A stretch of 9,393 nt of DNA. Origin: JALOOE01 sp964423545. GTDB lineage: Bacteria; Chloroflexota; Anaerolineae; CG2-30-64-16. The translations under genes were made by a program, and so were the position numbers. Below the pieces are notes generated by a model. The model was not told the DNA's origin and made no database searches. It worked only from the letters and a program-made list of their open reading frames with translations. The DNA lies in NCBI GenBank assembly GCA_964423545.1, contig CAYRFV010000230.1, forward strand, positions 1 through 9,393. The letters are read 5' to 3'. Positions 1 to 9,300 of this stretch are shown here, piece after piece; the first letter of the stretch is position 1, and the number at the start of each line of letters is the position of its first letter.

Positions 1-67
1 GGCGGCCGCGTTCGAACGCGTCTACCGGAACCTGCCAGGCAAAGAAGGAGACGGGAATGAGGTGTGA
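1..67 (+). CDS. C-terminal end of a probable ECF-type RNA polymerase sigma factor (partial)
   Basis: Reading from base 2, the window opens in a frame that encodes 21 residues and stops with TGA at 65-67. The fragment contains AAAFERVYRNL, which resembles the last helix of ECF sigma factors, where an Arg/Ala-rich helix ends region 4. The frame overlaps the start of the following anti-sigma gene by 11 bases, the translational coupling typical of sigma/anti-sigma pairs. The start and all diagnostic regions lie outside the window. The call therefore rests on this short tail and on the neighbour's identity. The alternative, a TGA at 58-60 in another frame, gives an arginine-rich tail that looks less like a real protein end. 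Confidence 0.55.
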   Translation, partial: AAAFERVYRNLPGKEGDGNEV

Positions 68-1211
68 CGCCGGCCTGTTGCAGGCCTATCTGGACGATGC
101 GTTGTCGCCGCAGGAGTGCGATGCGGTCACCGCCCACCTGTCGGCATGCGCGGGCTGCCGGCAGGAGCTTTCCGTCTTGCGGACGCGCTCAGCCGCCGTC
201 GGCGACCGGCTGGCAGCTCTGACGCCCTCATCTTACCCATCGGCCGACCCGGTCCGTGCGTTGGCGCGTTTTCGATTCGAGACGCTGCCGGCGCACAGGA
301 CGCCTTGGGAGGCCGTCAGGAGCAGCTTCACCATGGTCAGACATACTTTCCTCAATGCTAAGTGGCGCGCCGCCACCATCGGTGTGGCAGCGCTGCTTTG
401 CATCGTCGCGCTGTTCAGTTTTGCGCCCGCTCGCCAGGCCGCCGCAGACTTCCTGGGCCTCTTCCGCGTGCGCAAGTTCGCGGTGATCCCTCTTGATCAG
501 GCGCAACAGCAGAAACTTGAAGCACTGGCGCGTCAGGCGGAGAGCGGTCAGTTCGGCAAGCCGACCCGGGTGCGAGAGCCCGGCAAGCCGCAGGAGGTCG
601 CTGATCCGGCCGCGGCTTCGAAGACGGTCGGTTTTGCGGTGCGTGTGCCGGTGACGTTGCCGGCGGGTGCAGCGCGCAAGTCGTTCGCGGTGCAGAGCGG
701 GCCGGCCGTACACTATGAGATGGATCGCGCGATGATGCAGGCTCTGCTCGATGCGACCCAGGTGCAGGGGATCGCGCTGCCACCGGTGGACAAAGTCATG
801 ATCGACGTAGACGTGCCGTTTGCAGCGACGCAGGAGTACGCCATCGGTGGCGGCCGGCTGTCGATCGTGCAAATGGCGAGCCCCCAGGTGAACATCCCGC
901 CGGGGATCGATCCGGCCGTCGTCGGCGAAGCGGGCTTCAGATTCCTGGGCATGCCGGATGCAGACGCCCGCCGTCTGGCACAGAGCATCGATTGGACAAG
1001 CACCCTGGTCATCCCACTTCCCACCAGCGTGATGCAATATCGCGAAGTGACGGTGGATGGCGTTCCAGGCCTGCTGGTCGAACACCGATCGGAAAAGACG
1101 GGCCGCCGATCAGTGTCTCTTCTCTGGCAGAAGGACGGCGTCATCCACGGCGTCGACGCCACGGACATCGATCCGATGGTGGTGATGCAGGTGGCGGATT
1201 CCTTGCGTTGA
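57..1211 (+). CDS. Transmembrane zinc-binding (zf-HC2) anti-sigma factor
   Basis: A 384-residue protein predicted to hold a partner sigma factor inactive at the membrane until an envelope signal arrives. The N-terminus carries the zinc-binding anti-sigma signature: Cys3, then His27, Cys31 and Cys34 in HLSACAGC (H-x3-C-x2-C). Residues about 35-100 form a cytoplasmic linker. One hydrophobic segment at about 105-123 is the membrane anchor. Residues 124-384 would lie outside the cytoplasm as a sensor domain; I recognise no named fold there. The ATG at 57 is preceded by GGAG at 47-50 with 6-base spacing and places the zinc motif at the right distance from the start. The same frame stays open upstream to the window edge, but that extension lacks a plausible start. 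The gene overlaps the apparent sigma tail, so the two are probably co-translated. The partner and the sensed signal are inferred, not seen. Confidence 0.85.
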   Translation: MRCDAGLLQAYLDDALSPQECDAVTAHLSACAGCRQELSVLRTRSAAVGDRLAALTPSSYPSADPVRALARFRFETLPAHRTPWEAVRSSFTMVRHTFLNAKWRAATIGVAALLCIVALFSFAPARQAAADFLGLFRVRKFAVIPLDQAQQQKLEALARQAESGQFGKPTRVREPGKPQEVADPAAASKTVGFAVRVPVTLPAGAARKSFAVQSGPAVHYEMDRAMMQALLDATQVQGIALPPVDKVMIDVDVPFAATQEYAIGGGRLSIVQMASPQVNIPPGIDPAVVGEAGFRFLGMPDADARRLAQSIDWTSTLVIPLPTSVMQYREVTVDGVPGLLVEHRSEKTGRRSVSLLWQKDGVIHGVDATDIDPMVVMQVADSLR

Positions 1212-1221
1212 TGCGGCGCGT

Positions 1222-1265
1222 GGGGCAGGGGCTGGTCATCGCACGTGGTGGCGATCCCTTGCCCC
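1222..1265 (+). promoter_or_regulatory. Nested intergenic stem-loop between the anti-sigma and ABC genes
   Basis: GGGGCA (1222-1227) pairs with TGCCCC (1260-1265), and the next three G's pair with CCC (1256-1258) across a one-base bulge. Inside, ATCGC (1238-1242) pairs with GCGAT (1251-1255) around an 8-base loop. No T-run follows on the downstream side, so this is not a normal intrinsic terminator. It could lower or segment transcription or protect a processed mRNA end within the operon. The GTG at 1245 that would lengthen the ABC protein falls inside the loop, which argues against that start. Folding energy was not computed. Confidence 0.4.
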
Positions 1266-1289
1266 TCCCCCGACTCGCCGATCCCTGAG

Positions 1290-2258
1290 ATGCTCATCGA
1301 GACTCACAACCTGCGTAAGGTCTTCGGCGACGTAGTCGCAGTCGATAGCCTCACCCTGTCGGTCGGAGCGGGTGAGGTTTTCGGCTTTCTGGGGCCGAAT
1401 GGCGCGGGAAAGACGACCACGATCAAGATGTTGCTCGGCCTGGTGGCGCCATCCGCAGGCGAGGCGCGTCTGCTCGACCACCGGCCGGGCGACCCCGCAG
1501 TCATGGGCCGCGTGGGTTTCCTGCCGGAGCAGTTTCGGTTCCCGCCCTGGCTGAGCGCTGCGGACTTCCTCGACGTGCATGGCCGGCTGTATGGTTTGCC
1601 AGCCGCCGAGCGCCGCACGCGCATCCCGCGCCTGTTGGCGCGCGTTGGCCTGGCCGACCGGGCGCATTCGAGGCTAGGGGAGTTCTCAAAAGGCATGCAG
1701 CAGCGCGTCGGCCTGGCACAGGCGCTGCTCAACCATCCGGAGGTGGTCTTTCTCGACGAGCCGACGTCCGGGCTGGATCCGCTGGGCCGCCGCGAGGTGC
1801 GCGATCTGATCCACGAGCTGGCCGCGACAGGCGTGACGGTTTTTCTGAACTCGCACTTTCTGAGTGAAGTCGAGGTGACATGCGACCGGGTGGCGATTGT
1901 CAGACAGGGCCGGGTGGTGCGCAGCGGCGCGCTCTCCGAGCTCACGCGTCGGGTCACGGAGGTCGAGATTCGGGCGAGCGGACTCAATCCCGGGCTGATC
2001 GAGGGGCTGGGCCGGTGGGGAGACATCACGGGGGATCGGAGACCGGGATCTGCGGATGCCGCAACGGCGACCCGAGACGCGCGCGCCGCGGTGGGCGGTG
2101 ATGAGGTGATCTGCTTGACGATGGTCGTTGCGGGCGAGGAGGTCTTGCCCGAAGTCGCTTCCTACCTGGTCCAGGGCGGCGCGCGCATCTATGCGCTCGC
2201 GCCGCAGCGCATCTCGCTGGAGGCATTCTTCCTGCGGGTCATGGAGGAGGAGGCATGA
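1290..2258 (+). CDS. ABC transporter ATP-binding protein (ABC-2 type exporter partner)
   Basis: A 322-residue ATPase that powers the permease encoded next. All nucleotide-binding motifs are present: Walker A GPNGAGKT at 35-42, Q-loop Gln81, signature FSKGMQQR at 132-139, Walker B VVFLDE at 152-157, D-loop SGLDP at 160-164 and the switch His189. The signature reads FSKGM rather than LSGGQ, which is common in this drug/polysaccharide/CcmA-like exporter group. The C-terminal part (about 215-322) resembles the small accessory domain of these ATPases and ends in the usual SLEAFFLRV element. A polar, Ala/Gly/Asp-rich stretch at 248-270 looks like a flexible linker. ATG 1290 is chosen because MLIETHNLRKVFG is the standard beginning of the family; an in-frame GTG at 1245 would add 15 Pro-rich residues. 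The Shine-Dalgarno before 1290 is weak, so translation may be coupled to upstream genes. The substrate cannot be inferred. Confidence 0.93.
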   Translation: MLIETHNLRKVFGDVVAVDSLTLSVGAGEVFGFLGPNGAGKTTTIKMLLGLVAPSAGEARLLDHRPGDPAVMGRVGFLPEQFRFPPWLSAADFLDVHGRLYGLPAAERRTRIPRLLARVGLADRAHSRLGEFSKGMQQRVGLAQALLNHPEVVFLDEPTSGLDPLGRREVRDLIHELAATGVTVFLNSHFLSEVEVTCDRVAIVRQGRVVRSGALSELTRRVTEVEIRASGLNPGLIEGLGRWGDITGDRRPGSADAATATRDARAAVGGDEVICLTMVVAGEEVLPEVASYLVQGGARIYALAPQRISLEAFFLRVMEEEA

Positions 2259-3094
2259 GCCTGCTGGAGATCGCTCGCCTGACCTTCCTGGAAGCGCGCA
2301 TGCGGAAAATGCTCTGGGCGATTCTTTTGCTTGGCGCGGCGTTCCTGGTCTTGTATGCCGTCGGGTTTCACCTTATCTATGCTGACATCCGCAAGCATCT
2401 GCCGAGCGGTGGAGCGCGGCTGTTGGAGCCGCTCAACTTCTTCGTCATGGCCGGCATGTACGCCATCAACTTCCTGGTGGTGATGCTTGCCGTGCTCACC
2501 TCGGTGGACGCCATCGCCGGCGAGATCGCTTCCGGCGCCATCCAGACGGTGGTCACCAAGCCACTGCGGCGCTGGCAGGTTGTGATCGGCAAGTGGCTGG
2601 GCCTTGCGCTCATGTTGAGCGTCTTTGCCGTGGTCATGTGCGCCGCGCTGCTGTTGATCGTAAGGCTGGACGCCGGCTATGCGCCGAACCACCCGATTCC
2701 GGCGATCGGCCTCATCGTGCTGGAGGGGCTGGTTGTGCTCACGCTGTCGATCATGGGCGGTACGCGGCTCTCAACGCTCACAAACGGCGTGGTCGTGTTC
2801 ATGCTCTATGGGCTGGCCTTCATCGCGGGATGGATCGAACAGATCGGCAGCATGTTGCGCAGCGACGCTGCGGTGCACATCGGCATCGTGGTCAGCCTGA
2901 TCATGCCCAGCGAGGCGATGTGGAAGCGCGCCGCCTATCTGATGCAGCCGCCGTTCTTGCGAGAGCTGGGGCTGAGCGCAACTCCCTTCGGGGCGGCCAG
3001 CGCGCCCAGCGATCTGATGGTGATCTATACGGTGTTCTACATGGTGATCGCTCTGGCCGTCGCTGTGCGGTGGTTCGGGAATCGGGACCTCTAG
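2255..3094 (+). CDS. ABC-2 type transporter permease
   Basis: A 279-residue integral membrane protein that forms the channel for the preceding ATPase. Hydrophobic segments lie at about 20-42, 61-85, 112-135, 148-168, 176-196 and 252-272, with a shorter one at 206-217. The cytoplasmic loop before the third segment carries EIASGAIQTVVTKPLRR (90-106) followed by GKWLG. This is the conserved coupling stretch of ABC-2 permeases (E-x-x-S-G, then a Pro and a G-K motif). The start ATG overlaps the ATPase stop as ATGA, with a strong purine-rich site (GGAGGAGGAGG at 2243-2253) just upstream, so the two are translationally coupled and probably made in equal amounts. Length and topology fit a NosY-like or general ABC-2 permease that dimerises. 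The transported compound is unknown. Confidence 0.88.
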   Translation: MSLLEIARLTFLEARMRKMLWAILLLGAAFLVLYAVGFHLIYADIRKHLPSGGARLLEPLNFFVMAGMYAINFLVVMLAVLTSVDAIAGEIASGAIQTVVTKPLRRWQVVIGKWLGLALMLSVFAVVMCAALLLIVRLDAGYAPNHPIPAIGLIVLEGLVVLTLSIMGGTRLSTLTNGVVVFMLYGLAFIAGWIEQIGSMLRSDAAVHIGIVVSLIMPSEAMWKRAAYLMQPPFLRELGLSATPFGAASAPSDLMVIYTVFYMVIALAVAVRWFGNRDL

Positions 3095-3190
3095 GTCCGG
3101 ATGCCGTTGGCTCGCAACCATGCCCCACACCCTGCGTACGCCAGGCCTCGATCGACCTCACCTCCCACCTCAGAAACTACAACAGACGAA

Positions 3191-3215
3191 ACAATTGACA
3201 TTGCTGAGCAATTGT
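3191..3215. promoter_or_regulatory. Candidate operator: inverted repeat over the promoter
   Basis: ACAATTG (3191-3197) and CAATTGT (3209-3215) are exact inverted repeats separated by 11 bases. A second small dyad, TTGCT-G-AGCAA, sits at 3201-3211 within and next to the gap. A third, TGAT-ATA-ATCA (3215-3225), covers the -10 box. The first repeat covers the -35 box and most of the spacer, where a bound repressor would block polymerase. No regulator gene is adjacent, and A/T-rich dyads can arise by chance, so the operator role is an inference. Confidence 0.35.
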
Positions 3216-3223
3216 GATATAAT
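3195..3223 (+). promoter_or_regulatory. Consensus sigma-70-type promoter with extended -10
   Basis: TTGACA at 3195-3200 and TATAAT at 3218-3223 are both exact consensus hexamers with an optimal 17-base spacer. A TG at 3215-3216 adds an extended -10 element. Transcription would start around 3229-3231 and give a leader of about 135 bases before the RHS start codon. An exact match at both boxes is rare by chance in DNA this rich in G and C, so this is a strong call. It implies that the RHS gene is transcribed independently of the ABC operon by the housekeeping sigma factor. Confidence 0.85.
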
Positions 3224-3229
3224 CAACAT

Positions 3230-3303
3230 TAGTCAGGCCGCCGTTTCATCGCCCCACGCTGACTACCGTCATTTCCGAAAAGGCTTCGCGTGCGCAAACG
3301 CAC
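3230..3303 (+). promoter_or_regulatory. Leader hairpins upstream of the RHS gene
   Basis: TAGTCAG (3230-3236) can pair with CTGACTA (3259-3265) around a 22-base loop right at the predicted transcription start. Further down, GTGCG (3290-3294) pairs with CGCAC (3299-3303) around a CAAA tetraloop. Such 5'-end stems often stabilise mRNA. I do not recognise a known riboswitch, and neither stem clearly covers the ribosome site at 3356-3362. Confidence 0.3.
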
Positions 3304-3365
3304 AGGCCGATCGTGAGCTCAACACGTTCCCGTGCCAGTGATCGCCTGTCGTTTCGAGGGGGTGC

Positions 3366-6300
3366 ATGATGGCCGCTCGATGGTCAGTTGCGATTTTGGC
3401 GCTCCTCTATCTGGTTGTCGACGCAGCGACCTTCGCTGCGGCTGCCCCGGTCGAGCTGGCCGCACAGCCCTCGGCGCTTCTGGCCGTGATGGAGTGGTCG
3501 GTCGATCCTGGGCCAGTCCTGCCACCATCTATCACCACCGGGCACGTGATCGACGCATCTGCGCACATCACACTGACAGCCTCCGGCTTCGAGCCTGCGC
3601 AGCTGGAAGTCCCACAGGGGACTGAAGTCACCTGGCACAACCACAGCGACCAGACGCACGTGATCCGCAGCGGCATCCCAATCGTGCTTTACCTGCCGTT
3701 GGTCCTGCGCGAAGCCGGAGGCCTCGCTTCGCCTGCGCCGCTGTCATTCTCAAACGCCCATCCGGCGACCTTGCCTGCTGGGGAGGAGTTCGGTGGGCTG
3801 CTGCCCCCCGGCGGAACGCTTCGTCACACCTTCTCGACGGTCGGTGAGCATCCCTACTACGCTGCGACGTCCATGAGATGGCGAGGCCGGGTAGCCGTGA
3901 CTTCCGGCTTGCCTCCTGACCCGACTGCGGTGGCCCCGCCCCTGGATGGCACGGTCGCCACCGATCTGCATTCCGCCACCGAGTTCCTCTACACGGGCGA
4001 TCATCCCATTCAAACGGGGATGGCGCCGGGAACGATCGAGATGACTCGCACGGCGGTCCTGCGCGGTCGGGTGCTGACCCGCGAAGACGCAGCGCTCTCC
4101 GGAGTCGCGATCTCCATCCTGGATCACCCCGAGTTCGGACAGACCCTCAGCCGGGCAGATGGCCTGTTCGACCTGGTCGTGAATGGCGGCGGAGTGCTGA
4201 CGATCAACTACGAGAAGGCCGGCTTCCTGCCCGCTCAACGCCAGGTGAACACGCCGTGGCAAGATTACGTGCGGGCGCCCGATACCGCACTGATTCCCCT
4301 GGATCCGCACGTAACCCGCATTGACACGAGCGGATCCGCCGAATTCCAGATAGCCCGGGGTAGTGTGATCAGCGATACGGACGGCTTACGCCAGGCAACC
4401 TTGCTTTTCCCGCCCGGCGTCCAGGCGGTGATGATTCCCGGATCCGGACACGTCGCGACCCGGCGGGCGCTTTCCACGCTCAGCGTCCGGGCCACCGAGT
4501 ACACGGTGGGTGAGAAGGGCCCCGAGGCCATGCCGGCCGAGCTGCCCCCCAATGTAGGCTACACGTATGCGGTCGAGTTCTCGGCTGATGAGGCGCTGGC
4601 AGCGGGCGCGCAAGATCTGGTTTTCGACCAACCGGTGATTGGCTACCTCGACAATTTCCTGGGCTTCGCAACAGGGACGACGGTGCCGGTGGGTTACTAC
4701 GATAGGGCAAAGGCGGCCTGGATGCCTTCGGAGAGCGGCATCGTTCTGAAGATCGTCGCCATCAACGATGGCTTGGCCGATATCGATGTGACCGGCGACG
4801 GCGTGGCTGACCCGCCGGCGGCATTGGCGGCATGGGCCATCACCGACGCCGAGCGCGGCCGTCTGGCGGAGCTCTACCCTCCGGGCAAGAGTCTGTGGCG
4901 CTATCGGATCCAACACTTCTCCAGTTGGGACTGCAACTGGGGCACCCGCTGCAAGGATGATATCTGTGACTTCCCCGACGTTACCGATCCGGAGCCCGAG
5001 CTCGCGGACGATACCTGCGACAGCACAGAGTCCTCGACCATTGCCTGCCAGAATCAGACCCTTGGCGAGGATGTGAGGGTCGTCGGCACGCCTTTCGAAT
5101 TGCACTATGACACCTATCGGACGCCGGGCTATCTGCCGGCCAGGAGCCTCGACATCACGCTCATCGGCGACCGCCTCCCCCAAAACATCAAGGCAGTGAG
5201 TCTGGCTGTTTCCGTAGCTGGCGTCGATTTCAGCCGCCGTTTTGCTCCGACGCCGAATCTGCACTATACCTTCGTCTGGGACGGCAACGATGCCTACGGG
5301 CGACGGGTGCAGGGCGGCGCGCCCTATGGGGTGAGCATTGGCTATGTCTACGAGATGGAATACATGCGCACCGAGCGTTTTGGCTACAACGGGGACGGCA
5401 TGGTGGCGATGAACCTCGGAGGAGCCCGCCAGGAGATGGTGCTATGGCGGAGATACGCTGGTTTCTTTCAAACCTGGGATGCCCGGCGCCAGGGGCTGGG
5501 CGGCTGGAGCCTGAATATACACCACGCCTATGACCCGGAGACACGCGTATTGCACGAGGGCAATGGCGTCAGGCGCCAGGCGCCCAACCTGATCATTGAC
5601 ACGGTCGCCGGTGGCGGTCGTGCCGGTGATCCCCAGGAGGACGTTCCGGCCCTGCGGGCGTTTTTGAACTACCCGCGCGCCGTAGCCTTCGCTTCGGATG
5701 GCAGCTTCTATGAGGCTGAAGCGGTGGCTGTGCGTCGCGTGAGCGCGGCGGGAATCATCTCTACGGTTCCAGACACCGGGATTACCGAATACCCCAACGA
5801 TCTTGCTGTCGGTCCTGACGGCAGCCTGTACATCGCCGACACGCGCTCCGGCCGGGTGCGCCGGGTGGCGCCGGACGGCGCCGTCAGCACCGTGGCCGGC
5901 GGCGGCAACCCGCCCGATGGCATGGGCGACGGCCTGCCGGCCACGCAGGCGAAGCTGTACTATCCCACGGGGGTGGCCGTGGGCCCCGATGGCAGCCTGT
6001 ATATTGCAGGAGCCGGACCTCAGGGAACAGCCGATCGCGTGCGTCGGGTCGGGCCGGACGGGATTATCGAGACATTTGCCGGCAATCCGAAGGTGGGGAG
6101 CAGCCTGGGCGATGGCGGACCGGCGACCCAGGCATGGTTGTGCAATGTGGCGGATGTGGCCCTCGGCCCGGATGGCAGCCTGTATATTGCCCAAACTGGC
6201 GGTTATCTGTGTGGGCAGTCTTGCTCACGCGTTCGCCGCGTCAGGCTGGATGGCACGATCACGACGGTGGCCGGCTCCGATAATTGGGGAGCCCCTGTGG

Positions 6301-9300
6301 GGGACGGCGGCCTCGCGACCGCCGCGCGCCTGGATGATCCAGCCTCGATTGTCGTGTCCCCGGACGGCAGTCTTTACATCAGTGACCTCGCAAACGGCCG
6401 TGGCCGCATCCGTCGGGTAGGATCGGATGGCATGATCAACACAGTGGCAGGCTTGGACACACCTTTGGTATTGTTCAACGGCGACGGCATACCGGCAGCC
6501 CAGGCCCGGCTGCTGCCGCGCGGCCTGGACATCGGCCCGGATGGCGCACTGTACGTGGCGGTGGGCGAGCAACACCGCATCCGTCGCATCCACTTGCCCA
6601 TGCCCGGTGTGTCGGTCAGCGAGATCGCCATTCCGTCGGAGGACGGCCAGCAGCTCTATCGGTTCGATTTCCACGGTCGCCACCTGCGCACTATGAATGC
6701 CCTCACCGCCGCGCCGCTCTACGAGTTCAGTTACGATAGCCAGGGGCGACTGGCCGCCATCACGGATGGCGATGGCAACGTCACCACCGTCGAGCGCGAT
6801 AGCAACGGGAATCCTACCGCCATCGCAGCGCCATTCGGCCAGCGAACCAGGATGGCGCTGGGGACGCATGGCTACTTTGCCAGCATCGCCAACCCCGCGA
6901 GTGAGACTGCTCGTTTCACGTATACCCCACAGGGTCTGCTCACTGCGCGCACTGATCCGCGCGGTGATGCCTACAGCTATACGTATGATGATGTGGGCCG
7001 GCTGGTGAAGGCAGAGGACCCGGCCGGTGGGTCCAAGAGTCTGGCGCGGCAGAGGTTGTCCAGGGACCAGACCCGCCGCCGGGGGTGGGAGGTGTCGTTG
7101 ACCACGACCCTGGGAACCGCCACGCGGTATCGGGTCGAGACCCTGCACAAGGGGGAGACCCGAATGACCACCACCTTCCCAGATGGCCTGAGCAATACGG
7201 CGGTCACCAGCCTCGATGGCAGCACGGTCATCACCTTCACCGATGGCATAGTGGAGCGCATGAGCGTCAGCCCTGATCCGCGTTGGGGGATGCTGGCGCC
7301 GATTGCCAGCAGGACTTTGGTTGAGACACCGGGCGGACTGATTTCGACCCAAACCTCAACCCGCACCGTGGTCTTGTCTGACACCGGCGCTGTGCTGAAT
7401 CTGGTGACCCTGGTGGATGAGACGAGCATCAACGGGCGCAGATACGTCAGCCTGTACGATGCCGCCAGCCGGACGTTCACCGCAACCACCCCCGCCGGAC
7501 GGCAGGCTTTCGTGCGCATCGACGGTGCGGGACGTCCAATCTCGGAACAGGTCGCCGGGCTGGAACCAAGACGGTACACCTACGATGCCCGTGGACGACT
7601 CAGCAGCATCGTGGAGGGTGGCGGTGTCGCGGCGCGCATCATCACGCCAGGCTACGGCGCTGACGGCTACCTGTCCTCTGTTGTTGATCCTTTGGGTCGC
7701 AGTGTCAGCTTCGCCTATGATTCAGCCGGACGCATCACGCGCCAGAGCTTGCCAGCCGATCGCGTGATCACCTCTACCTACGATGCGAACGGCAACCTGG
7801 CCTCGCTGGCGCCTCCGGACCAGCCCTCGCACGGTTTCGCCTATACAGGGGTCAATCTGCTGGAGGCGTATCTTCCACCGGGGCTTGCGGGTGTTGGAAA
7901 GACACAGACTGCGTACACCTACGACGCTGATCGGAATCTCACGCGCATTGCGCGTCCGGACGAACAGCTTCTCGACCTGAGCTATGACGTGGCCGGCCGG
8001 CTGTCGGCGCTGGATTCCCTGCATCGCAGTAGGACGTATGCCTACGACAAAGCGTCTGGCAACCTTACGGCCATCCTGGACTCGAGCGGCGTGAACCTGG
8101 CCTACGGCTACGATGGCGCCCTGGTCACCCACGCAGGGTGGACAGGCGCGATTGCCGGCACAGTAGATCGCGCCTATGATGACGAGTTTCGCACCCGCGC
8201 GCTCACGGTCACAGATAGCAGCGTGGCCTTCCAGTACGATGCGGATGGCCTGCCGACCCATGTGGGCGATCTCGTCCTGAGCTGGAACGCCGAGAACGGG
8301 CTGCTGACCGGCGCAGCACTCGGCAGCGTGACCGATACGGTGCTCTACAACACCTTCGGTGAGCCGATCGCCTTCAGTGCTGCCTACGGCGGTGTCAGCC
8401 TGCTCTCAGTGCAGTACATCCGCGATCTTCTGGGCCGCATCGTTCAGAAGAGCGAGACCATCGACGGAGCCACCGATCTCTACAGCTACACCTATGATCT
8501 GGCTGGCCGGCTCAGCGACGTACAGAGGAATGGCGTCACGGTCGCAGCCTACACCTATGATCGGAACGGCAACCGGCTTGGTTTCACGGGTCCCAGCGGA
8601 GCCGTCAACGGCGTCTACGACGCCCAGGATCGCCTGATTCAGTACGGCAATACAGCCTATGCGTATACTGCGAACGGTGACTTGCTGAGCCATACCACAG
8701 GCGATAGGACCACGAACTACCGTTACGACGCTTTGGGCAACTTGCTGACTGTCACGTTGCCTGACGGCACGCAAATCGACTATCTCTACGACGGCGCCGG
8801 CCATCGTGTCGGCAAGAAGGTGAACGCCGCTTTGGTGCAAGGTCTCTTGTACCAGGATGAGCTGCGTCCCGCCGCCGAGCTGGACGGCGCCGGGAATGTT
8901 GTCAGCCGCTTCGTATACGGCACGCGGGACAACGTGCCTGAGTACATGGTGAAGGGTGGCCGCGCCTATCGCTTCATTCTCGATCATCTCGGGAGCCCGA
9001 GACTGGTGGTCGATGCGACGACTGGGGAGATCGCTCAGCGCATGGATTATGACGAATTTGGCAATGTCATCAACGACACTCACCCGGGCTTCCAACCGTT
9101 TGGATTTGCGGGAGGACTATACGACCGTCAGACTGAACAGGTGAGGTTTGGCGCCCGAGACTTCGATCCCACCATCGGACGTTGGACTACCAAGGATCCG
9201 ATCCTCTTCTTCGGCGGTGATTCCAACCTCTACGGGTACGTCTTGGAGGACCCGATCAACGCCACAGATATCACGGGCCTTGATCAGAAAGCCATCTGCG

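Larger units (their letters stand above)
3095..3365. other. Intergenic region holding the RHS-gene promoter and leader
   Basis: This 271-base stretch separates the ABC operon from the RHS gene. I see no convincing protein gene in it: the short frames that cross it lack ribosome sites and family-like sequence. The segment at about 3165-3232 is clearly richer in A and T than its surroundings and contains the promoter described separately. The part from about 3230 to 3365 is the likely untranslated leader. No intrinsic terminator (stem plus T-run) is visible after the permease stop, so read-through from the ABC operon is possible. Confidence 0.7.

Noticed and set aside
228..1085. Minus-strand open frame of 285 codons opposite the anti-sigma gene
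   Set aside because: It overlaps the anti-sigma gene with its clear zinc motif and membrane anchor, and its product is Arg/His-rich with no recognisable domain.
1245..1289. Alternative GTG start for the ABC ATPase adding 15 residues
   Set aside because: The extra residues are Pro-rich and unlike the family, and the GTG sits inside a predicted stem-loop; ATG 1290 matches the usual start.
3085..3098. Inverted repeat GGACCT-CT-AGGTCC at the permease stop as a terminator
   Set aside because: The stem is short (5-6 pairs), it overlaps the stop codon and no T-run follows.
3120..3341. Small plus-strand frame of 73 codons across the intergenic region
   Set aside because: It runs through the consensus promoter and leader, has no good ribosome site and has no protein-like pattern.
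6225..7352. Long minus-strand open frame of 375 codons opposite the RHS gene
   Set aside because: It lies wholly within the well-supported plus-strand gene, is rich in His/Arg/Gly/Ala without family motifs, and such frames are expected opposite GC-rich repetitive coding DNA. The same applies to minus-strand frames at 4386-5264, 5442-6194, 7722-8261 and 8406-9095.
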